NCBI GenBank assembly: GCA_948466395.1
Contig: CAOKAG010000006.1
Span: 1 to 48,751 of the forward strand
DNA length: 48,751 nucleotides
Direction of reading: 5' to 3'
Source: an uncultured Mycoplasmatota bacterium
Lineage (GTDB): Bacteria; Bacillota_I; Bacilli_A; RF39; UBA660
The notes beneath the pieces are model-generated. The model was given only the letters and a program-made list of their open reading frames with translations. It had not been told where the DNA came from and did not search any database. Position numbers and translations under genes: made by a program. Positions within the stretch are counted from its first letter, which is position 1; each line of letters opens with the position of its first letter. This document shows, piece after piece, positions 10,510 through 19,632 of the stretch.

Positions 10510-11501
10510 TTATCTTTTTGGATTCCAATCATCTTGTTTAACGTTCTCTTCTTGCTTTACTTGGCCGCAATTTATGCAAACACCATCAAAATAATAGCAT
10601 TTAATAAACTTGATATTTTCATCTTTTATGACTATCTGTAATTTGTGTATAAGTTTTCAAAAGACTAGAATAAAGTGTTCTTACTTTTTGTAAATTTTCT
10701 CTTTCAAGTTCTAATTGTTCTTTTAAAGTCGGATATATCATATTTTCTTCATTGACTATTGTAGTATATCCACATCCTTCGCAAGTTTGTTTATATTGTA
10801 TATCTTTTTCGTCAAAATAAACTTTACCATAATGACATTGCTCTATTGTTCTACTTTCTCTCAAATCACCATCAAAAGTAGAAGAATCTAAATCTTTTTT
10901 AAATCCTTTTACATTGTTTATATCATAATCCCCTACTTTATGTTCTTGACCATCATTATCTCCTTATAAAAGCAAAAAGAGAACAAATTTGTATGGGCGT
11001 ATTATAACGCTGTTCCACCATACTTTGTTCTCTTTGGTTTGTATATAGCTGTTAGGTTGCCTTTGTTCTTCTTGCAACATCCGTCTATATTTCTCTCTTT
11101 CTTCATCATATTTTTTTCTTCTATTATAAGCTTCCATAGCTAATTGTTTAAGTCGTTCTGATTGATTAATTGAAGGATCTTGAGGGTATAACGGTTCTTT
11201 TTTTTTCTGTTTCACGAATAAACTTAGTATCATTTAAAGATGAAACATTTTGTTGGGTTATTTTTTCGACAACTTCTTTAATAGCATCATCATACTTACC
11301 TCTATAAAGTTCTTTGACATTAAGTGAAGATTTTGTAAATAAATCAGATACATGTCGAACAAGTGCAGAATCCATACCAGAATACCTTGATATAATATAC
11401 TTTTCAATAGTTATTCTTCTTTGATTTATTTCTGATTTCAATTCAGTTGTCTTTCTTTTTTCAAAATTACCATCTAATTTCATTTTATCACTTTCGTTCA
11501 C
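10510..11501 (-). pseudogene. Decayed zinc-ribbon-containing gene(s), fragmented by frameshifts and a stop
   Basis: ORFs 11166..11501, 10964..11233, 10619..10864 and a fourth fragment ENIKFIKCYYFDGVCINCGQVKQEENVKQDDWNPKR (ends 10510) are consecutive; CxxC motifs in both distal fragments; A9 run at 11198..11206 explains one shift. Confidence 0.55.
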
Positions 11502-11810
11502 TTATATGATACCATATTAAATTTTAAATTCAAGTTCAAGTTTTTTCTCTCATTTCCCATAAATAGGGATAACGTACACTATAATTTTTGACAAAAAATG
11601 AAAAGTTCTATTGTCGAAGCCCCTTAATATCTTTTAGCTTTAAATGAGTTTATTTTTTCCTCCCCTATAATCAATCATGCTTTCTACCTCTCACTATGAT
11701 TATTTTTATCCTTAACAATAAAAATAGCAATTGACAAACACTTTATTTCAATATTATAATAAACTTGACTTTTTTATTTACAAATAACTAATTAATAAAA
11801 CTTATTACAA

Positions 11811-11838
11811 CTCGAAGATGATTTTCGGGGATTTTTTT
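11811..11838 (+). terminator. Short hairpin plus T-tract in the helD 5' UTR (possible attenuator)
   Basis: CTCGAA-GATGATT-TTCGGG-GATTTTTTT, upstream of the SD AAAAGGAGG. Confidence 0.4.
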
Positions 11839-11859
11839 GTTGTCTAAAAGGAGGGAATT

Positions 11860-13860
11860 ATGAACGAAAAAGAATTAACAAAAGAAAAAGACTATTTAAG
11901 TAAGACAGCTAAATACTTAAATAAAAAAATTGAAGAACTAGAAAAGACAATTTTTAAAAGTGAAAAAGATTTAAGAGAATTTAAAAAATACACTTGGGAA
12001 AACAAAAGTGGTATGGACAAACAAGAATTAATAGCGGTCACAACAGACAATGAGTTAGAAGCTGGCTTACTCTTAAATAAAAGTGCCTATTATAAAAAAT
12101 TATTAAAAATTAAAAGTAGCCCCTACTTCGCTTCTATCACTTTACAAGATAACGATAAATTACAAAAAATTTATATTGGCATGACTTATCTTTATGATGA
12201 AAATTTAGACCACTTAATCTACGACTGGCGTGCGCCGATTTCAAGTATTTTCTATGACTATGAAAAAGGAGAGTGTCACTATGAAGCACCTGAAGGAATA
12301 ATAAACACTTACTTAGAAAATAAAAGACAATACAAAATTGAAAAACAAGAACTTTTAAGAGTCGTTGATAGTAGTCTGAATATTAACGATGACATCTTAC
12401 AAGAAGTACTAGCAAGTACCACAAACGATAAAATGAAAAACATTGTGAATACCATTCAACAAGAACAAAATGAAGTGATTAGAAACACGAAAGACAAAAA
12501 CTTAATTGTACAGGGAATTGCTGGAAGTGGAAAAACAAGTGTTGCCCTTCATCGTATCGCTTTTCTTCTCTATAAAATTAAAAACTTAACAAGTGATAAA
12601 ATCATTATTTTTTCTCCTAATAATATTTTTACCGAATACATCTCTGATGTCTTACCTGATTTAGGTGAAGAAAATACGCTTCAAACCACTTTTCATGACT
12701 ACTTAAAAAAGATGTGTAAAGAATACAAAAGTGTGGAAGCCTATTCTAATTTTTTAAATAAATATTATATAGGGCGTTATAGAAATAAAGAATTAATGAA
12801 ATATAAACAAAGTGATGCCATTATTAGTGATTTAGAAAATTTTGTGAAATATTTTGAAGAAAACGTTCGATTTAAAAAAGGATTGATTGAAAATAAAGTA
12901 TTTGACTATTCCAAAGAAGAATTAAATGAACTTTTTAAATACAGATACGCTTCTCTTCCCTTCTTTACTCGTATTGAAGAAATGGCTCTTAAATTTAGTG
13001 AAAACAATTATAATGGCAAAAAAACGAAAAAAAGCGTTTACCACAAACTTTTACTTGAAGCAATGGATTTAAAAAAAGACTATAAAGCCCTTCTTGAATT
13101 ATTCTATAAGAGTCAATTTTTTAAACAAAGTGTAACAGAGGAAGACTTAAAGAGTCTTCATAATAAAGAAATAAATTATGATGATGCACTTTTACTAGTC
13201 TACTTAAAAGGATTAATGGAAGGTTTCTATTACGAACCAAACATTTTACAAATTGTAATTGATGAGGCCCAAGATTATAGTTATCTTCAATATCTTATTT
13301 TAAGTAAAGTATTTAAAAAAGCCTCTTTCACTATTTTAGGAGACGTCAATCAAAACATCAACCCCTTCTATTCTTATAATAGCTTAGATATTCTTTTAAA
13401 TTTATTTCCAGGGAAATACGTTGAATTAAATAAAACGTATCGTTCAAGTGAAGAAATCATTGAATTTGCTAATAGCATTTTAGGTCTTAATCATATCTGT
13501 GCAATTAGGAAAAACATAAACAAACCTGTCTTAAAAAGAAATTCAAAAGAGACGTTAAAAGGGGACATTGCGAACTTAAAGCAAAACTACCACTCCTTAG
13601 CCATCATTGTAAAAAATGAAGAATTAGCATCTATGCTCTATGAAGAACTAAAAGCCTCTTTTAACTTATCCAACATCGATAGTAACACCAATGAATTTAT
13701 TCATGATTTTGTTATTATTCCCGCTTACCTAGCTAAAGGACTAGAATTTGATGCCGTCATTGTCTATCAAGATAAAGCCAATTATTTTACAGAAGCAGAA
13801 AAAAGATTATTCTATGTCGCGGTAACACGAGCTCAACACGAATTAATCATTTACGAATAA
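11860..13860 (+). CDS. helD: HelD-like UvrD/Rep superfamily helicase
   Basis: Walker A GIAGSGKTSVALHRIAFLLY, IVIDEAQDYSYLQY, LIYDWRAPISSIFYD (HelD signature), VAVTRAQHELI. Confidence 0.85.
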   Translation: MNEKELTKEKDYLSKTAKYLNKKIEELEKTIFKSEKDLREFKKYTWENKSGMDKQELIAVTTDNELEAGLLLNKSAYYKKLLKIKSSPYFASITLQDNDKLQKIYIGMTYLYDENLDHLIYDWRAPISSIFYDYEKGECHYEAPEGIINTYLENKRQYKIEKQELLRVVDSSLNINDDILQEVLASTTNDKMKNIVNTIQQEQNEVIRNTKDKNLIVQGIAGSGKTSVALHRIAFLLYKIKNLTSDKIIIFSPNNIFTEYISDVLPDLGEENTLQTTFHDYLKKMCKEYKSVEAYSNFLNKYYIGRYRNKELMKYKQSDAIISDLENFVKYFEENVRFKKGLIENKVFDYSKEELNELFKYRYASLPFFTRIEEMALKFSENNYNGKKTKKSVYHKLLLEAMDLKKDYKALLELFYKSQFFKQSVTEEDLKSLHNKEINYDDALLLVYLKGLMEGFYYEPNILQIVIDEAQDYSYLQYLILSKVFKKASFTILGDVNQNINPFYSYNSLDILLNLFPGKYVELNKTYRSSEEIIEFANSILGLNHICAIRKNINKPVLKRNSKETLKGDIANLKQNYHSLAIIVKNEELASMLYEELKASFNLSNIDSNTNEFIHDFVIIPAYLAKGLEFDAVIVYQDKANYFTEAEKRLFYVAVTRAQHELIIYE

Positions 13861-13921
13861 ATTTTTTGACAATAAGATACTCTTGTTATATGATAAAATC
13901 TAAATTGAGAGGAGAATCGCA

Positions 13922-14689
13922 TTGGGAAAAATTCAATTTAATGATTATTTTATTTCTAAAGATGGAAAAAATTCAGCTTTTCGAAAACAAACACGAAACA
14001 ATACTTTATATTTAGAAAAATATTTTTCTTACAATAATGAAGAAGAACGATTGGAGAAAATTCATGTCACCAATCAAATCATAAAACTTAAAAATGATTC
14101 TGAATTTCTCTTACCAGAAGATTTAGTTTATTATAATGATATATCAGTGGGTTACTTAATAGAATGTTTAGAAGATTCCTTAAATTTTAATGAAAATACG
14201 AGTCAAATCACTTACAAAAAAAGATTAGAAGCATGCATAAATACAAGTATAGAACTACAATATTTTCATAGCCAAAATTTAATACATAATGACATTAAAT
14301 TAGCCAATCATATACTATCCCCAGAAAACGGTCAAAGTGCTTTAATTGATTTTGAAGATATGATTTTAATGACTGAATATAAAATAAAGGCCACAACGTA
14401 TCGTTTTTATAAAAAAAATTCTTATGAAATAAAACCTCCTTCTTTTAATGAAGACGTTAAAAAGCAATTTATTTGCCATTTATCATTATTATTTCAAGAA
14501 AATTTTGAATACTATGTAATAGAATTAGATGAATGGTCTTTTCTAGAAAGATTAAAAATTTATAAACCTTTATATGAAATAGGACAACTATTATTTCACG
14601 ATGATGAGTTGATTTACTTTCACAATATAAAAAAGATAGTTGAAGATGAAGAAAAAATAATGGATTTAAAAAGAAAAATGATTAAATAA
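13922..14689 (+). CDS. Atypical protein kinase-like protein (TTG start)
   Basis: LQYFHSQNLIHNDIKLANHILSPENGQSALIDFED resembles the kinase catalytic loop/DFG region (HND and DFE variants). Confidence 0.6.
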   Translation: MGKIQFNDYFISKDGKNSAFRKQTRNNTLYLEKYFSYNNEEERLEKIHVTNQIIKLKNDSEFLLPEDLVYYNDISVGYLIECLEDSLNFNENTSQITYKKRLEACINTSIELQYFHSQNLIHNDIKLANHILSPENGQSALIDFEDMILMTEYKIKATTYRFYKKNSYEIKPPSFNEDVKKQFICHLSLLFQENFEYYVIELDEWSFLERLKIYKPLYEIGQLLFHDDELIYFHNIKKIVEDEEKIMDLKRKMIK

Positions 14690-14752
14690 ATTTGACTTAT
14701 AGCCTATTTAATGATAATATTTTAAAGAAAAAGAAATTTTGGAGGTGCTAAA

Positions 14753-14911
14753 ATGGCTAAAAATATATCAAAAAAGAAACCTTTAACTGTAAATTTAAGA
14801 AGCAAAGCATGTAACGCTGTTAAATCACGTCAAAAACCAAATTTACAAAAGAAAAAAATGAATGGTAAAACTGTTTTAATCAGTGCAAGAGAAGCTAAAA
14901 AAGTAGCATAA
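14753..14911 (+). CDS. rpmB: 50S ribosomal protein L28 (short form)
   Basis: 52 aa MAKNISKKKPLTVNLRSKACNAVKSRQKPNLQKKKMNGKTVLISAREAKKVA; matches L28 pattern RSxAxNAxKxRxKPNLQKxx...VxxSARxxK; SD GGAGG. Absent from the ORF track (too short). Confidence 0.8.
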   Translation: MAKNISKKKPLTVNLRSKACNAVKSRQKPNLQKKKMNGKTVLISAREAKKVA

Positions 14912-14927
14912 AAGATTTCTGTCACAT

Positions 14928-15026
14928 TGAACTAAATCTTAAAAATTAAACAGTTTATAACTTTTTTTATTAAAGGATTGTTACCTAATTTTATAGGAAA
15001 CAGTCCTTTTTAATTTTACTTTGTTC
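14928..15026. mobile_element. Solo decayed end of an IS150-like element
   Basis: About 95 bp aligns to the left end of the intact IS at 19594: TGAACTAAATCTTAAAAATTAAACAGTTTATAAC...AAAGGATTGTTACCT...AGGAAACAGTCCTTTTTAATTTTACTTT versus TGAACTGAACCCCAAAAGTTGGACAGTTTTAAAT...AGAGGATTGCAACCT...AGGAGACAATCCTTTTAATTTTACTTT. Confidence 0.7.
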
Positions 15027-15063
15027 AGATTTTAACTAAGCGTTAAAAAAAAATAGATTAACT

Positions 15064-16242
15064 CTATTTTAATTTTCCTTTCTCCCCTTTTGAACCGTTA
15101 TAAGTACTTAGTACATTTGATTCAAACGAAGTCACTTTTTTGACTGTATTCTTATAGTCTTTAATAGTCATAGAAACACATTCATCTAATAATTGTGTAT
15201 ATGTTTTTCCTTTCTTTGTAAAAAAGAAGAAAGCAAGACAACCTGGAATCGTATTCGGTTCATTAACATAAACCTCTTTACTCTCTTGATTAACCAAAAA
15301 ATCAAAACGAGTAATGCCTTTTAAATTTAAACTTCTAAAAGCTTTTTTAGAATAATCATAGATTTTTTCTTCAACTTCTTTATCTAAGACCGCTGGAATT
15401 TTAAAACCTGTAGTACTTTCGCTCTTACAAGATTTCTTGCCACCTTCACTTAAATATTTATCATCAAAAGTTAAGAAGACATTCGTCGTATTCATCTCTC
15501 CAATCAAAGAAGTTTCCATGGATTCATAATTTCCCACGACAGCACAATCTACTTCAACTAAATTTGGAACCACTTCCTCAACAAGAACTTTTTCGTCGTA
15601 GAGAAGAGCGCTTTCAATCGCTTCTTCAATTAAATGCTCTTCTTTTACAAAACTGATACCAATACTACTTCCAAGTCGTGCTGGTTTAACAATAACAGGA
15701 TAGCCTAATTTTTTAATGTCTTTAAGAATAGCATTTTTACCTGTTAAATAGTCGTTTTCATAAAACCAAACAAATTGGGTTACTGGAATACCATCTGCAC
15801 TGAGAACTTGTTTTTGAACCACTTTATCTTGACCAAGAGAAGCGCCAAGCATATCAGGACCTACATAGGGAAGACCTAAAGTATCTAAATAACCCGCTAA
15901 AGAGCCATCTTCAACCCCTTTTCCATGTACGATGGGAAAAGCAACATCAATCATGCCCACTTGTTTGTGAAGAAGTCCTTTTGCTTTAATTAAAACAAAA
16001 TCCTTATCCTGACGAACCAAATGAACTTCAATAGCTCGATTTTCTATCGTTTCTAAATCTTTAAAAGAGTCCATTTTTAATAAATTTTCTCCCGTAAACC
16101 ATCTTCTATTTTTATCAATATAAATTGGAATAACTTCATATTTTTCTTTATCAAAATACTCCATGGCTTGAACGGCTGTGATAATACTCACCTCATGTTC
16201 AACAGAACAGCCTCCAAAAAGAATTCCCACTTTAATTTTCAA
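15064..16242 (-). CDS. ddl: D-alanine--D-alanine (or D-lactate) ligase family
   Basis: VGILFGGCSVEHEVSIITA, KPARLGSSIGISFV, NEPNTIPG. Confidence 0.9.
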   Translation of the reverse strand: MKIKVGILFGGCSVEHEVSIITAVQAMEYFDKEKYEVIPIYIDKNRRWFTGENLLKMDSFKDLETIENRAIEVHLVRQDKDFVLIKAKGLLHKQVGMIDVAFPIVHGKGVEDGSLAGYLDTLGLPYVGPDMLGASLGQDKVVQKQVLSADGIPVTQFVWFYENDYLTGKNAILKDIKKLGYPVIVKPARLGSSIGISFVKEEHLIEEAIESALLYDEKVLVEEVVPNLVEVDCAVVGNYESMETSLIGEMNTTNVFLTFDDKYLSEGGKKSCKSESTTGFKIPAVLDKEVEEKIYDYSKKAFRSLNLKGITRFDFLVNQESKEVYVNEPNTIPGCLAFFFFTKKGKTYTQLLDECVSMTIKDYKNTVKKVTSFESNVLSTYNGSKGEKGKLK

Positions 16243-16254
16243 AATTACTCACTC

Positions 16255-17823
16255 CTAACTTTCATTAAATATATCTGGTAAATCACTTTGTAATAAAATA
16301 TATGTTTCTTTCTCTTTTAATTTGTTTAAAAGATTCAACCCTTCTTGAATAGTCGGAACCACATAGAGGTTTTCTTTTTTAAACTTCTTTTCAATTAACC
16401 CCTCATAAATCGGTTTCGTTTGCTTTTCGCCAATTAAGATCGCCACATCCACACGACCGACCATATATTTTCCAAGTTCTTTATTCGTTTCATAAGAAAG
16501 GGCCCCTAATTCAATAATACCAGAAGAAATGACGATTTTCTTACCCTTACTTAAATTTAATACATCTAAAGCCATTTTAGCTCCTTCAATATTAGCATTG
16601 TAAGCATCATCAATTAACACCATATCATAATATTTTTTCATATTCAATCTGTGTTCAATCGGTTTTACTTTCTTGACACCAAGTTCTAGTTGTTCTTGAG
16701 TTAATCCTAAATGTTTGCCTAGCGCAATAGCGGCTAAAAGGTTATAGATGTTTGCTCTTCCCAGTAATCGAGTTTGAATAACAAGGGTTTCTTTTTCTTT
16801 CTTAAAATGACAAGTAAACGTCGTTCCCTCACTACTAAGTTGAATCTCATCAGCATAAATATCGGCCTTTTCTTTATTATCAATGCCAATCCACAAAATA
16901 GGACAGGTATTTTTCAAAGCATAATTCACTTGATTTTCATCATCCGCATTTAAAACCCCTAAACCTTCCTTCGGCAAAGATTCAATTAACTCAAACTTAG
17001 TCTTAATAATCGTTTCTTGACTTCCAAACGTTTCTAAATGAGCCATACCTATTTTCGTTAAAATACCATATTTAGGATGAACCAAATCACAGAGTTCTTT
17101 TATTTCATTTTTTTTACAAGCGCCCATCTCCGCAATAAAATAATCATGAAATTTATCTAAGTAATCATTAATGGTAATCATTAAACCAAAAGGTGTATTG
17201 TAATTCTTAGGTGTTTTTAAGGGATTAAATTTAACACTTAGCACATCATATAAAATATTTTTACTACTAGTCTTTCCATAACTTCCTGTAACGCCTATTA
17301 CATCCAAGTTTTTAAAACTTTTTAAACGCTTTAATGATTTCATTTTAAAATAATAATTAATCATTTTTTCAATCGGGAAATTAAGACTATTCGCTAAGAC
17401 AACCACAAAAGCATTAAGATAAAGCATCAAAACAAAGAGTATAAAACAAAGAGTCTCATCTATTAATAAGCCTAAAAAAGGTGTAAGATAAAGAACGAAA
17501 AGCGTTACCAAAAGGCGTAGTATTCTTCCAGTATATTTTAAAGGCAATTTCGTAACCCTTCTTTTATATTCATAAAAAGACAAAGCAATTAAAGCCAACA
17601 TATAGAAAAAGAATAGTAATTCAAAAAAAGGCCTACGAATTAAAAAAAGTAAAAGAAAACCGAAAAGATCCCAATTTAAAAAATTCTTTTTTAAATGACT
17701 TTTAACCCATTTTAAATATTTATTACCTCGATTATAACGATTTTGCTGTAACATTTGTAAGTTTTTAGTCGTCTTTAAAAATAAATAAATAAAATAAGGG
17801 ACTAAAGAAACAAAAAAAACCAT
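16255..17823 (-). CDS. murF: UDP-N-acetylmuramoyl-tripeptide--D-alanyl-D-alanine ligase (MurF), with N-terminal membrane segments
   Basis: GVTGSYGKTSSKNILYDVL, MLIDDAYNANIEGAKMALDVL; start at 17823 behind AGGAGG is preferred over the ORF-track start 17928, which overlaps the next gene. Confidence 0.85.
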   Translation of the reverse strand: MVFFVSLVPYFIYLFLKTTKNLQMLQQNRYNRGNKYLKWVKSHLKKNFLNWDLFGFLLLFLIRRPFFELLFFFYMLALIALSFYEYKRRVTKLPLKYTGRILRLLVTLFVLYLTPFLGLLIDETLCFILFVLMLYLNAFVVVLANSLNFPIEKMINYYFKMKSLKRLKSFKNLDVIGVTGSYGKTSSKNILYDVLSVKFNPLKTPKNYNTPFGLMITINDYLDKFHDYFIAEMGACKKNEIKELCDLVHPKYGILTKIGMAHLETFGSQETIIKTKFELIESLPKEGLGVLNADDENQVNYALKNTCPILWIGIDNKEKADIYADEIQLSSEGTTFTCHFKKEKETLVIQTRLLGRANIYNLLAAIALGKHLGLTQEQLELGVKKVKPIEHRLNMKKYYDMVLIDDAYNANIEGAKMALDVLNLSKGKKIVISSGIIELGALSYETNKELGKYMVGRVDVAILIGEKQTKPIYEGLIEKKFKKENLYVVPTIQEGLNLLNKLKEKETYILLQSDLPDIFNES

Positions 17824-17833
17824 AACATTCCTC

Positions 17834-18562
17834 CTATCGAATAAAAGATTTAATAATCTCAACCGTCCGATTAAGTTCTTCCAAATAAACATAATGGGTT
17901 CGACCAATAAAAGGAATGACCGCTGCATCTTTTATAAAAGATTCTATTTCATACGCATTTTCAATTCCTACAGCAGAATCATTTGTTCCCCATAAAATAA
18001 TCGTGGGGGCTTTAATTTTTTTCAAATTTTCTGTTGTATCTGTATTCACATGTTTAACCAAAATATCTCGCATTCTAGGTGTGGCATTTCGATAATCAAC
18101 TGATCCCATTTTTTGCTTTGTCTTTAAAGCCCAATTATGAAATAAAGGCATCTTAGCCATAACTTTTAATACCTTAACTTTAAATGAAATTTTCTTTCTT
18201 GCCACTTTATAAGGACTGGCAATTAAAATTAATTGCGAAACGTCATAGATGGATGCATAAATAATAGAAATTTTACCTCCAAAAGAATGGCCAATAAGAG
18301 AAACGTCCTCAAGTTCTAACGAACAAATTAAAGCATGAATCATTTCAGCGTAATCTTCTAAACTCCAAACCTCTTTTGGCTCATTAGACTTTCCAAAACC
18401 AGGTAAATCGATAATTAAAACATTATATTGTTCATAAAAAGGTTTAGCAATAGGTTGCATCATTTCAATATTCTGTCCCCATCCATGTAAAAACACTAGA
18501 GTTTTAAAACTATTGTTATTGATAAAAAAATAATTAATTTTGATATTACGATAATGAAACAT
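17834..18562 (-). CDS. Alpha/beta hydrolase
   Basis: LVFLHGWGQN, LIGHSFGGKISII nucleophile elbow, C-terminal TH motif. Confidence 0.88.
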   Translation of the reverse strand: MFHYRNIKINYFFINNNSFKTLVFLHGWGQNIEMMQPIAKPFYEQYNVLIIDLPGFGKSNEPKEVWSLEDYAEMIHALICSLELEDVSLIGHSFGGKISIIYASIYDVSQLILIASPYKVARKKISFKVKVLKVMAKMPLFHNWALKTKQKMGSVDYRNATPRMRDILVKHVNTDTTENLKKIKAPTIILWGTNDSAVGIENAYEIESFIKDAAVIPFIGRTHYVYLEELNRTVEIIKSFIR

Positions 18563-18687
18563 TAGTTTTCACCCTCTCACATTTAAAAACTATTATACCA
18601 CATTTTTTCTTGGAACTAAACTTTTGACTGATTCATTTTCAGTATATGCCTAAATTAACTTTTTGTTAAAGATTCAAATAAAAAAAT

Positions 18688-18708
18688 ACTTAACAATAAA
18701 GTATTTTA
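18688..18708 (-). terminator. Intrinsic terminator
   Basis: Minus strand AAATACTT-TATTGTT-AAGTATTTTTTT. Confidence 0.6.
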
Positions 18709-18824
18709 AAAAAGGAACCATTTATTAAAATAACAATCTTCTTCTTTAAAGTAAATTCGAATCTTGTCTTCGCCTTTCATAAAAAGCCTCTTAAGCTATT
18801 TTTTTTTATAATGCTATTAATTTA

Positions 18825-19512
18825 TGGATAAATGGGTATACTTTATAATTTTTTCAACACTTTTATTATCTTGAAGCATAGTTTTGGCAATTTCAATAGA
18901 TTTTTGTTTTGTTCCATCTTCAAAAGCAAGCGCTTCTATCGTATTAGCAAGCTTTCTTTGTTCTTCTTCATGGCTCATCAAAGCGACAAACTGTGGACTT
19001 CAACAATGTTTTTTTCATCTTTAGAATACCAAAAACGCTTTATCTTGTCTACATCAATTTTTTTAAAAGATCTTATCAATTAAACTTTCCTCTTTTTCAT
19101 TTTTGTTTTTTATAGTCATCTATAAGATACTCTTTCTTTTCCTCTCCAAATTGAGCCCTATTGTGATAAATTTTGTTTTGGTATCATATCGTTCTCCACA
19201 AGTTGCATTTTGGGAAGTTACTTAAATTCTTCACTTTTGTTTCTTTACCAATTCCTATTTCTAATTCTAAATGAACGAGTTCATCATTTAATTTAATTAA
19301 CAATCGCTCGTCTTTGCTTTATCTCCTACTGTTTGTACTTTTAACTGCGTTCTTGAGTGTTCTATTATTTTTACTTCCCCTTCTAATATTTCAGATAATA
19401 AGCTTTCCATTAACGTGTAATCATTTTCATTAATCATAATCGTAAAGAAAACGCGCTCCCACTTGGCGCTATAATAAAGATTGGCTTTGTTTGGCATAAC
19501 CCTTTTTCTCAA
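18825..19512 (-). pseudogene. Rpn-family (PD-(D/E)XK) recombination-promoting nuclease/putative transposase, multiply frameshifted
   Basis: Consecutive minus-strand fragments: NENDYTLMESLLSEILEGEVKIIEHSRTQLKVQTVGDKAKT / DERLLIKLNDELVHLELEIGIGKETK / GERYDTKTKFITIGLNLERKRK / LIRSFKKIDVDKIKRFWYSKDEKNIVEVH / ALMSHEEEQRKLANTIEALAFEDGTKQKSIEIAKTMLQDNKSVEKIIKYTHLSIN, in the order expected for the family. Confidence 0.75.
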
Positions 19513-19632
19513 GAAATTAAAAAAATTTCTTAAGCAATCTATTTTTGTCGAATTCTATAAAATTTTATTTAAACAAAAAATAAGACATTATTTTGAACTG
19601 AACCCCAAAAGTTGGACAGTTTTAAATAGCTT

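Noticed and set aside
17824-17928. ORF-track start for MurF at 17928
   Set aside because: Overlaps the hydrolase CDS by nearly 100 bp; ATG at 17823 has an AGGAGG SD.
18832-19083. 83-aa + strand ORF
   Set aside because: Antisense to the Rpn-family pseudogene, whose minus-strand fragments are recognisable.
19505-19540. Inverted repeat CAAGAAATT-AAAAA-AATTTCTTAAG near the Rpn pseudogene start
   Set aside because: AT-rich palindrome without T-tail in the coding direction; likely relic or chance, not strong enough to call.
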